Shown piece after piece: positions 57,091 to 64,000 of a stretch of 64,000 nt of DNA; position 1 is the stretch's first letter; every line of letters starts with the position of its first letter. Below the pieces are notes generated by a model that did not search any database, was not told the origin of the DNA, and worked only from the letters and a program-made list of their open reading frames with translations. A program made the translations under genes and the position numbers. The DNA is from Streptomyces sp. MspMP-M5 (GTDB taxonomy: Bacteria; Actinomycetota; Actinomycetes; Streptomycetales; Streptomycetaceae), in the NCBI RefSeq assembly GCF_000373585.1, contig NZ_KB891853.1:284812-348811 (forward strand), written 5' to 3'.

Positions 57091-58577
57091 CTATGCCCCG
57101 GCGAGTTCCCGCACTGTTGCCATGTCGCTGAAGGGCAGCAGTTTTTCACCGACGATCTGGTGCGACTCGCTGCCTTTGCCGGCGACCAGGACGATATCGT
57201 CCGGGCCCGCCACGGACAGGGCGAAGCCGATCGCCCGACGGCGGTCGGCGAACCGTTCGAATGGTGTGCCGGTCGCCGCGATGCCTGGGGCGATCTGGTC
57301 CAGGATCGCCTGCGGGTCTTCGTTGCGGGGGTTGTCGGAGGTGAGGACGCACAGGTCGGAGTGGGTTCCAGCGATCCTCCCCATGTCGGCTCGCTTGGTG
57401 GTGTCGCGGTCCCCGCCGCAGCCGAAGACGGTGATGACCTGGCCGCGGGCGAAGCCGCGGATGGTGTTCAGGACCTTCTCCAGGGAGTCCGGTGAGTGGG
57501 CGTAGTCCACGATCACTGATGTGCCGCGCGGGGTCTGAAAGCGTTCGAACCGGCCCGGGACAGGAGGCATCCGGTCGAGCGCGGCGATCAGCCCGCCCAC
57601 GTCGTGCCCCAGAATGTGGCAGGCCGCCACGGCTGCCAGCGCGTTGGCCACCGAGAACCGCCCCGGGACAGGGATCGCCGCCGGATACCTGCGGCCGTCG
57701 TGGTGCAGGGTGAAGCGCGTGCCGCAGGCGTCCACGGTGAGGTCGGTGGCCCGGTAGTCCGCCTCGGCGTCAAGGGCATACGTGGTCACCGCGCCGGGCA
57801 TCAACCTCTGGATCCCGGCACCCACAGGGTCGTCGGCGTTGACCACCGCGCGCCGACACTGGCCCTGGAAGAGGCGCATCTTGGCGTCCCGGTAGTCCGC
57901 CATCGTTCCGTGCTCGTCCAGGTGATCCTGCGTCAGGTTGGTGAAGACCCCGACGTCGATGAACGAGCGGTCCACCCGATGCGTCAGCAGGGCCATCGAC
58001 GTGGCCTCCAGCACCACGCTGCCGGCCCCGCGGTCGCGCATGCACCCCAGCAGGTACTGCAGGTCCGGCGACTCCGGCGTGGTCAGCACCGAGGGCGGCA
58101 TCGGGATCAGCTCGTCGCCGATCCGGCTGCCGGCCGTCCCGATGACCCCCACCTTCGCGCCCTCGGAGAGCCGCAGCACCGACTCGACCATGTACGACAC
58201 CGACGTCTTCCCGTTGGTGCCGGTGATCGCCACCATGTCCATCTGCCGCCCCGGCTCGCCGAAATAGCGGGAGGCGACGACCGCGGCCGCCGTCCGGGTA
58301 TCCGGCACCCGCACGGCACTCACCCCGGCGCCGACGCCCACACCGACGCCGGAAGATCCGGTTCCCTGCCGTCGACGAGTACCGCCGCCGCGCCGCGTGC
58401 GAGGGCCGGCCCGACGGAGCCGGGACCGCCTTCACGGTGGTGGGGCACCGCGATGAACAGCGAACCCGGCGTCACCCGGCTGGCGTCGAAGGTCGTTCCC
58501 GCCGTGATCCACGTAGTCTCCGGGTCCCCATGGAGAACGTGGTGGTCGTGGCCGGCAAGCAGCTCGCTCAGCTTCAC
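57091..58577 (-). pseudogene. murE: Second murE (UDP-MurNAc-tripeptide synthetase), single frameshift
   Basis: From GTG 58577 the first frame gives the MurE N-terminal domain (MKLSELLAGHDHHVLHGDPE, then GSLFIAVPHHREGGPG) and stops at 58320. The rest, in another frame, runs to 57091 with the ligase core AITGTNGKTSVSYM, LEATSMALLTHRVD, NLTQDHLDEHG, and the C-terminal domain DNPRNEDPQAI with GKGSESHQI. One missing base near 58340 (GTCGGTGTGGGC) explains the break. Repaired, it is about 495 residues, full length. DNPR is the diaminopimelate-binding motif. It is remote from any division gene cluster, so it is a paralog. Confidence 0.85.
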
Positions 58578-59004
58578 AATGATCCCTGATCCCTTCGAAG
58601 ATGGCTCGGACCGGTTGTTCGGCCGTAGCCAAGCGGCAGCGCCGGCGGCGCGCCGGAAGCTGCGGTGATGCCGTGAAGCAGATGGCGCGGGACACGTCCG
58701 AGGAGAGCCGGAAGCCGAAAGCTCAGCCTGGCGGGCGAAGTCCTGCGGTGTTCGTCGAAGTGCGGTGAGCTGGGGGCATGGCCCCCGAGTAAGGGCAGCT
58801 GAGAATCGCTAGCCGTGGCCGTGCAACGCGCCGCGACCGATCTCCGGCGCCTCGGCGTCGGCTGCGGTCGCCGGGCCGACGGCCGCCGAACCCGCAACGG
58901 TTGGGCGCAGCGCACAGGGGGCCTGCTGCAGGCACTCCCGCACCGCACGTGTACGCCCCATGGGCAGAGTGTACGTCCGGTCGAGCGGCTCGAAATCCGC
59001 ATCC
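58578..59004. other. Intergenic region upstream of the murE copy
   Basis: About 430 bases with no recognisable gene, ending at a short Rhs fragment. Confidence 0.4.
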
Positions 59005-59098
59005 GGCGCGCCTGGCCGCCCGCGTCACTCCTGACGGAGCCCGCTACACATACACCCACGACGCGCACCTGCGGCTGACCGAAGTCACCGACCCCGGG
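59005..59098 (+). pseudogene. Short Rhs-repeat fragment
   Basis: The frame reads RVTPDGARYTYTHDAHLRLT followed by EVTDPG, matching the Rhs segment that normally follows the repeat ending the fragment at 54318 (compare DADGARHEFLHDTELQLTKV in the minus-strand copy). It is on the same strand as that fragment. Confidence 0.6.
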
Positions 59099-59201
59099 CC
59101 GCCGGCGGCGGTCCCCAGTCGCCTGGCCTCTACCGCGTCAGTTGAGTCGTTTTGCGGGAAGTCGGCTACCGTTCGGCGGAACCAGAGGGAGGGGGACCCG
59201 G

Positions 59202-59795
59202 GTGTCGAGCCGCATACGACGACGGAGCGCGGGGGTGCTGGGTACCGCGCTGCTGGCCGGGGCGGCCCTGTACTGTGCGCGGGGCGAGGGCGACCACGTC
59301 GCGTCGGTAGGCGGCGCCCGTTCGGCGTGCGAGCTGCCGGTCACGTTCAAGATCCCGACGCCGTGGAAGAACAAGCGGTCGGAAAGGGACACAGACGACG
59401 AAGAGCGGTCCCGGTACGCCCCCTGCGACGTCGTGCTGGGGACCGGGAAAGCGACGGTGGACCTCTGGGTCCGCGTCTACGACACGGGCAAGAAGGGCGC
59501 CGATCCTCTTAAGGCGCTGCTCGACTACGACGGCCAGGGCATGGGCAACTACGGCGAGTACTACCACGACGAGTACAAGAACCGGTTGACGATCGCGGGG
59601 CACCCTGCCGCGGAGATGGACTACACGGTCCAGCCTCCGGACCCCAACGTCTCGACCTTCCGGAGACGGATGTTCGCGGTGGTGACGCCTGACGCCACGA
59701 TCGTGCTGGGGGTGGGCGGTGACAACCCCGGTGCCGACGAGCGCACCCACAAGGTCTACGACCAGGTGAAGTCCTCCATAACGCTTGCCTCCTGA
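59202..59795 (+). CDS. Exported protein, possible lipoprotein
   Basis: 197 residues from GTG 59202, with GAGGGAGGGGG upstream. Basic N-terminus (SSRIRRRS), a hydrophobic stretch (AGVLGTALLAGAALYC) and Cys25, a weak lipobox. The mature part has two further cysteines (ACELP, PCDVV) and a mixed beta pattern ending PDATIVLGVGGDNPGADERT. Similar in shape to actinobacterial LpqN-like or photosystem-reaction-centre-like lipoproteins, but I cannot assign it. It follows directly after an Rhs fragment, so an immunity role outside the membrane is conceivable. Confidence 0.65.
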   Translation: MSSRIRRRSAGVLGTALLAGAALYCARGEGDHVASVGGARSACELPVTFKIPTPWKNKRSERDTDDEERSRYAPCDVVLGTGKATVDLWVRVYDTGKKGADPLKALLDYDGQGMGNYGEYYHDEYKNRLTIAGHPAAEMDYTVQPPDPNVSTFRRRMFAVVTPDATIVLGVGGDNPGADERTHKVYDQVKSSITLAS

Positions 59796-59905
59796 CATCT
59801 GCAGCTTGTCCACGGACATGGCCGTGTCCTTCGGGGTGCACTTCCGATTTCCCTGCTGGTGGACACGCGATCGACGTCTGACCCGCGGTCGTTGTCAGAA
59901 CGCAC

Positions 59906-60219
59906 CTACAAACGTTCTTGGCTGTGACCTACGCAGCCAGGTGGGTCGACGCCTTCAGCGGAGGCGTGCATGTATGCGACGGCGACCTGGCAGGTCGACC
60001 AACGCGTTGCGGTACGGCAGAAGTTGCAGCCGCACCAGAAAGTCCAGCAGCGCCGAGGCGCGCCAGGCGGCGTCGAGGTCGGCGGCGCTGGCGCGGGGGA
60101 TGCGGGTCTTGCGGCGGGCGACGGCGGCCACGAGAGCCGAGTAGTCGGCAGCTGACACGCCTTCGGGAGCGGCCTCTCCTGGACGTCCAGGAGCAGGGCA
60201 CGTCGACGTGCAGGACCAT
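59906..60219 (-). pseudogene. Degraded Fic/Doc-like toxin remnant
   Basis: Pieces in three frames add up to one protein: MVLHVDVP (start), LLLDVQERPLP, then SAADYSALVAAVARRKTRIP with AAWRASALLDFLVRLQLLPY, and finally VAVAYMHASAEGVDPP. This is the pattern of a Streptomyces protein usually labelled Fic-family toxin component. At least three frameshifts and an early stop make it non-functional. No antitoxin gene is recognisable beside it. Recognition is by pattern memory and should be checked. Confidence 0.45.
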
Positions 60220-60328
60220 CAGGTGGCTCGGCCCTCTCCACGGCGGGCGGCCGATGGGACCTCGTCGGGGAACGCCTCGTCGAACTCCGCCCGGTGGTCC
60301 TCGCCCAGGTGACGGCGTAGCGGACGGA

Positions 60329-61261
60329 CTACAGGCGAGGCTTCTCCCGCAGGGGGAGGCCGTGGACGCTCCGACTCGGGCACGTCGTCAAGGCCATGTT
60401 TTTGCAGCTCGGCGCGGTCCGGGAGCGGGTGAAGACAAGTACGTCCTCGTGCTGCACCACTGAAAGGGGGATGCCTTGCCGGCGGGCGTCGCGCACGTTC
60501 TTCATCTGGAAGAACGACGGGCGGGTGACGAGACGTCCGTTGCGGATACCGGCGAGGAGGGCGACGCAGCGTTCGGACAGGGTGAGGCCGGCCGTCTTGC
60601 CGGCGGCGAGAATGGCGGAGGGCAGGTCGATGAGTTCGCCGTGCTCGCGCCAGGGGCGGGTCGTGACGACGACCGTGCCGCCGGGGCGGAGCATCGTGCG
60701 GCACTGGGCGAGGATCTCGGTGAACGCCTCCAGGAGGTGGGCGGTCGGGACGTGGGCGAGGTTGGCGCGGTCGTGGCTGTAGCGGAAGTCCTTCTTGGCA
60801 ACGCCGGGTTCGCCGGACTCCCTGCTTGAGCGGACCTGTCCGTGGACGCTGGCCCCGTATGGGGGTGAGGTGACTACGAGATCTACTGCGCCGCGGGCAT
60901 CGGCGGGGGCGAGGTCGGTGGGGCGTCGGGCATCACCGCAGCAGACGATGCCGGTGCCTGTGCCACTTGTTTGTGCGGCTGTGCGGGCGTTGACGGAGGC
61001 GAGGGTGGCCCACTGGGGTTCGTATTCGATGCCGAGGGCGTTGCGGCCGATGTGGAGGGCTTCGACGAGGGTGGTGCCGATGCCGCACATGGGGTCGAGG
61101 ACCAGGTCACCGGGGTTGGTGTAGGTGGTGATGGCGGGGGGGGCGGCGATGCCGGGGTGCATCTTGGCGGGGTGGGCCGCCGAGCTGGGGACGTAGCGGC
61201 CTTTGCGTTGGGCGGGGGCGGAGGTGGGGGCGGTGTTCCACACCGAGTCGTAATGGGGCAC
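60329..61261 (-). CDS. Site-specific DNA methyltransferase (N4-cytosine/N6-adenine type)
   Basis: 310 residues from GTG 61261 with GAGGAG upstream. S-adenosylmethionine motif LDPMCGIGTT (residues 55-64) precedes the catalytic TSPPYG (131-136), which marks an amino-methyltransferase acting on A or C; the group also includes TRM11-like enzymes. The region KHPAKM-like PAKMHPGIAA before motif I is typical of DNA modification enzymes. The last 30 residues are basic and may be a frameshifted tail. No cognate nuclease is adjacent; it lies 240 bases from the type I hsdM gene. Confidence 0.85.
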   Translation of the reverse strand: MPHYDSVWNTAPTSAPAQRKGRYVPSSAAHPAKMHPGIAAPPAITTYTNPGDLVLDPMCGIGTTLVEALHIGRNALGIEYEPQWATLASVNARTAAQTSGTGTGIVCCGDARRPTDLAPADARGAVDLVVTSPPYGASVHGQVRSSRESGEPGVAKKDFRYSHDRANLAHVPTAHLLEAFTEILAQCRTMLRPGGTVVVTTRPWREHGELIDLPSAILAAGKTAGLTLSERCVALLAGIRNGRLVTRPSFFQMKNVRDARRQGIPLSVVQHEDVLVFTRSRTAPSCKNMALTTCPSRSVHGLPLREKPRL

Positions 61262-61309
61262 GGGGAACTCCTCGCATGGTCACGACGAGCGAATCTCCGC
61301 AGGTCAAAG

Positions 61310-61497
61310 AGGGTGCGGCACGACCAGCCCTTGTTTGCGGCACCCGCCCCTGGATCGCACCGTGGCCAGCTTCTCGCGCAGCAACGACGCAGCGCCCTTG
61401 CCGGAGTTAGCGCCTCCTTGCGCAGCCGGGTCGCCACGATGACAAGCGCGTAGGTGCCGGTCTTCACGGTGACGACCTGGAAGTGCGCCGATTCGTA
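61310..61497 (-). pseudogene. Possible transposase remnant downstream of hsdM
   Basis: Just after the hsdM stop a frame reads AHFQVVTVKTGTYALVIVAT and, in a second frame, KGAASLLREKLATVRSRGGC. The pair of segments recalls an internal part of IS1380-type transposases, but the match is weak. Otherwise this is a 236-base gap. Confidence 0.25.
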
Positions 61498-63075
61498 TCA
61501 GTCCTCCGGTGCCATGGTGAGGTCGACGCCGAGTTCCTCTGCGAATGCCTCGATCTCGGACAGGGCCGCGCGGAGGTCGCTGGCAACCGAGGCGGTGAGC
61601 TCGGGGATCGAGACGGAATCTGAGGTGGCCGGATCGATCAGTCCAATGTCCAGGTTCACGGCCGGGTCGGAGAGGAGAGGACCCGTCTCATACACGCGGA
61701 AGCGCTCGGATTCCTCGCGGTGCGAGTGGTCCGGGTCCTCGGGCGAGAACGCCCGCTTCTCGAAGTCGGCCAAGTGCTCCGGCCGGAGCGGATTCTGCTT
61801 GAGCGTGAAGCGGTTCCCGGTACGCAGGTCGTAGATCCAGAGCCGGTCGGTGCGCGGCGAATCGGACTCTTCGCGGTGGTCGGGAACCGCGTCAAAGAAG
61901 AGGACATTCGCCTTCACACCGCCCGCGTAGAAGATCCCCGCAGGAAGCCGCAGCATAGTGTGCAGACGATAGTTGGTCAGGAGCTCGCGGCGAATCTGGG
62001 CGCCTGCGCTGTCCTTGCCGCCCTCGAAGAGGACGTTGTCCGGGAGGATTACGGCAGCCCGGCCACGGTCGGTGAGCAGGGTGCCGATGTGCTGCAAGAA
62101 GTTGAACTGCTTGTTGGTGGTGGTCTGTTCACCCAACCAGAAGTCAGGGCGATGGTAGGCGATGTCCTCCCGGTCGCCGCTATCCTTCTTGCCCACGCCC
62201 GTGATCGCGAGGGACGACTTGCGGCCGAAGGGAGGGTTCGCGAGGACGACGCTGGCGAGATCTGAAGGCGGCTTGGCAAGCGCGTCCCCGACCTTGATCA
62301 AGGGCTTGCCCGTAGGGTCGCCGAGATTGTGCAGCAGCATGTTCATCGCGGCGAGGCGGGCGGTTGAGGGCACGATCTCGGTGCCCCAGATGCCGCCAGT
62401 GCGGAGACGCTCGTAGACGTCGTCGGGGATGTCGTCCTTGGCGTACTCGCTCAGGATGTACGCGTAGGCGGCAAGGAGGAAGCCACCGGTGCCGCAGGCC
62501 GGGTCGGTGATTGTGTCGTACGGAGTGGGCCGCATGCAGCGGACGATCGACTCGATCAGCACACGAGGGGTGAAGTACTGGCCCGCGCCGGCCTTGGTGT
62601 CCTCCGCGCTGCGAGCGATCAGGGCTTCGTAAGCGGCGCCCTTGATGTCAGTGCGGGAGCCGTACCACTTCTCCTTGTTGATCAGGTCGGAGACGAGACG
62701 ACGGAGGTTGGCAGCGTTCTCAATCCGGTTGCGGGCCCGGTTGAAAATCAGGCTGAGGGTCGTTTCCTCACCCTCAGGAGCGCGGTGGCCGAGGTCGGTG
62801 AGGAGTGCGGTGTACGCCTTCTCCAGCGGCTCGCCATCCACGTCAACGAGCTCGCGCCAACCGCGGCGCTGCCACTCAGGGGTGGTGGGGAGGATGTGCT
62901 GATGCTCGGAGGGATCGCTGATGTACGCGTTCAGCTCCTCGACCTCGTGGGCCATCTTGAGGAAGACCAAGAAGCTGAGCTGCTCCAGGTACTCCAGGCT
63001 GGACACGCCGTCGTCGCGCAGAACATTGCAGTAGGTCCACAGGCGATCGACGAGCCGGCGGGCTTCCGGATTCAC
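61498..63075 (-). CDS. hsdM: Type I restriction-modification methyltransferase subunit
   Basis: 525 residues from ATG 63075. The HsdM N-terminal helical domain (LEYLEQLSFLVFLKMAHE) is followed by the N6-adenine methyltransferase core: GQYFTPRVLIESIV, motif I DPACGTGGFLLAAY (191-204), GTEIVPSTARLAAMNM, and catalytic NPPF (280-283). It modifies adenine in a split target defined by HsdS. Its start overlaps the hsdS stop region by 4 bases (ATGA), so the two are coupled. The order here is hsdS then hsdM in transcription; hsdR is not in the window. Confidence 0.95.
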   Translation of the reverse strand: MNPEARRLVDRLWTYCNVLRDDGVSSLEYLEQLSFLVFLKMAHEVEELNAYISDPSEHQHILPTTPEWQRRGWRELVDVDGEPLEKAYTALLTDLGHRAPEGEETTLSLIFNRARNRIENAANLRRLVSDLINKEKWYGSRTDIKGAAYEALIARSAEDTKAGAGQYFTPRVLIESIVRCMRPTPYDTITDPACGTGGFLLAAYAYILSEYAKDDIPDDVYERLRTGGIWGTEIVPSTARLAAMNMLLHNLGDPTGKPLIKVGDALAKPPSDLASVVLANPPFGRKSSLAITGVGKKDSGDREDIAYHRPDFWLGEQTTTNKQFNFLQHIGTLLTDRGRAAVILPDNVLFEGGKDSAGAQIRRELLTNYRLHTMLRLPAGIFYAGGVKANVLFFDAVPDHREESDSPRTDRLWIYDLRTGNRFTLKQNPLRPEHLADFEKRAFSPEDPDHSHREESERFRVYETGPLLSDPAVNLDIGLIDPATSDSVSIPELTASVASDLRAALSEIEAFAEELGVDLTMAPED

Positions 63076-64000
63076 GAGCTGAACTCCAAGGGGAGGGCGG
63101 TCTGTTCACCGGACGGGAAGGTGGTTTCCCGGTGGGGCGGGGGAGGTGGCGAGTTGGCTGCCGACTGCTTACTCTTCACATTCTTCTTTGCGCGGGCCGC
63201 ACGGCGGACGGCCTTGCGCTCGGCTTCGGCGGCTTCGCGCTCGACCCTGATCCGCTTGAGGAGATCCTCGGCGGGCTCGTCGTTCGCAGGGTCCTGCGGG
63301 ACGAGACGGCCGGCGAAGGCGTGGGCGAGGAGGCCGCGGCGGAGGATGGCGTTGTCGGAGGCGGCACGGTCCAGATTCCGCTCGATGTGGTCGAGGGTGG
63401 CGAGCCGATGTTTGGTCTTGTGGATCAGCTTCCGCTGCTCGTCGAGAGGAGGAACGGGGAACTCGACGTTCTTGAGACGGGCTCCACTGAGATGGGCGAG
63501 ATTCGTCGTGATGCGGACTTCGCGCATGAACCGGCCGGCGTGCAGATGACGGCGGAAGACGAGGAGTGCCCAGCCGGGCAGGACATCCGGGCGTGCCCGG
63601 AACCTGAGCAGGCTGTTGGTGAAGGCGACGCCTTCCGGGATACCCCGGTACATCGCGGGGCGGCCCACGAGGTGCGGGCTCTGCCCCTCGTTGAGCAGGA
63701 TGTCGCCCGGCTCCAGGCGGTACTTGCCGAAGACGCCGGAGAAATCCATGGACTTCACATCGGTGGTGTCGACACGGTCCTCGAAGACGTTGGCGACGCG
63801 GAGATATGGGCGCAACTTCGGGCCGTCGTGCCAGTCAGGGTGACGGGCTCGGCCGAGCTCGACAGCGCCTGCCTGGCCAGTGGTGGTTGCCTGCCAGGTG
63901 GAGGGCCACTGGGTTTGGTCCGGGACGGCGTCTAGGAGGACGGCCTTGCGCAGGGCGGACAGGTCCTTGCGGGCTTGGGCGAGGGATCGTTCCACAGCGT
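63072..64000 (-). CDS. hsdS: Type I restriction-modification specificity subunit, N-terminus beyond window
   Basis: At least 309 residues; the frame is open through the right edge. The visible part starts in the central conserved helices (RSLAQARKDLSALRKAVL), continues through one target-recognition domain (RPYLRVANVFEDRVD, YRLEPGDILLNEGQSPHLVG) and ends with the second helix pair (PPLDEQRKLIHKTKHRLATL, LLAHAFAGRLVPQDP). The last 60 residues are basic and charged. The missing first part should carry the other recognition domain. It selects the target for hsdM. Confidence 0.93.
   Translation of the reverse strand, partial: AVERSLAQARKDLSALRKAVLLDAVPDQTQWPSTWQATTTGQAGAVELGRARHPDWHDGPKLRPYLRVANVFEDRVDTTDVKSMDFSGVFGKYRLEPGDILLNEGQSPHLVGRPAMYRGIPEGVAFTNSLLRFRARPDVLPGWALLVFRRHLHAGRFMREVRITTNLAHLSGARLKNVEFPVPPLDEQRKLIHKTKHRLATLDHIERNLDRAASDNAILRRGLLAHAFAGRLVPQDPANDEPAEDLLKRIRVEREAAEAERKAVRRAARAKKNVKSKQSAANSPPPPPHRETTFPSGEQTALPLEFSS

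Noticed and set aside
36900..64000. CRISPR array in the accessory region
   Set aside because: No regularly spaced repeats were seen. The only repeats noticed in the window are short direct tandem units, inverted repeats and degenerate Rhs coding repeats.

Overview
The window is Streptomyces-type chromosomal DNA. It is very GC-rich with strong third-position GC bias, uses many GTG/TTG starts, and carries families typical of the genus: a bldK-type oligopeptide importer, an actinobacterial succinate dehydrogenase set, a PAS-GAF-PP2C-ATPase phosphatase, and very few TTA (bldA-dependent) codons. All calls come from reading the sequence; no database search was run.

Positions 1-36.6 kb look like conserved core chromosome. 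In order they hold a small membrane protein, an S9 prolyl-oligopeptidase-like peptidase, a five-gene peptide ABC importer in the bldKA-E order (+), and a second convergent peptide importer (-, lipoprotein-B-C-D-F). Then come typA/bipA, a third peptide-binding lipoprotein with a large low-complexity insertion, and a small conserved protein followed by sdhC-like, sdhA and sdhB. The block ends with a Tat-exported amidohydrolase, a PP2C phosphatase and a RsbW-like ATPase, a Nudix hydrolase, a 59-residue protein, an APC-type amino acid permease, a GntR regulator, a PIG-L deacetylase, and a divergent ArsR/MFS pair. The peptidase and two complete peptide importers side by side suggest heavy use of peptides as nutrients or signals.

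From about 36.6 kb to the right edge the window becomes an accessory region: an integrase remnant, a NERD-nuclease/UvrD-type helicase, IS3-type transposase remnants, broken Rhs genes, a degraded Fic-like toxin, a frameshifted second murE, DNA methyltransferases and the start of a type I restriction-modification locus (hsdM, partial hsdS).

Inside this island, 39953-47193 (-) is a compact, tightly coupled operon. It encodes an ATP-grasp ligase, a PLP-dependent decarboxylase, an acyl carrier protein, a cysteine-less half-KAS III, a holo-ACP synthase, a 3-aminobutyryl-CoA-ammonia-lyase-like hot-dog protein, an MFS transporter and a KAS III-like acyltransferase with an altered catalytic triad. The first three parallel the butirosin BtrJ/BtrK/BtrI logic (amino acid loaded on an ACP, then decarboxylated), but no PKS, NRPS or aminoglycoside genes are near. 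A divergent DJ-1/AraC-type regulator carries a TTA codon. This is the best candidate in the window for an undescribed pathway.

Other points of note are a ten-base-pair hairpin burying the ribosome binding site of a DEAD-box RNA helicase downstream of cspA, two plus-strand Rhs pieces that read as one gene split by the cspA-helicase-murE segment, and an Rhs toxin with an intact immunity gene but frameshifts in both core and toxin.
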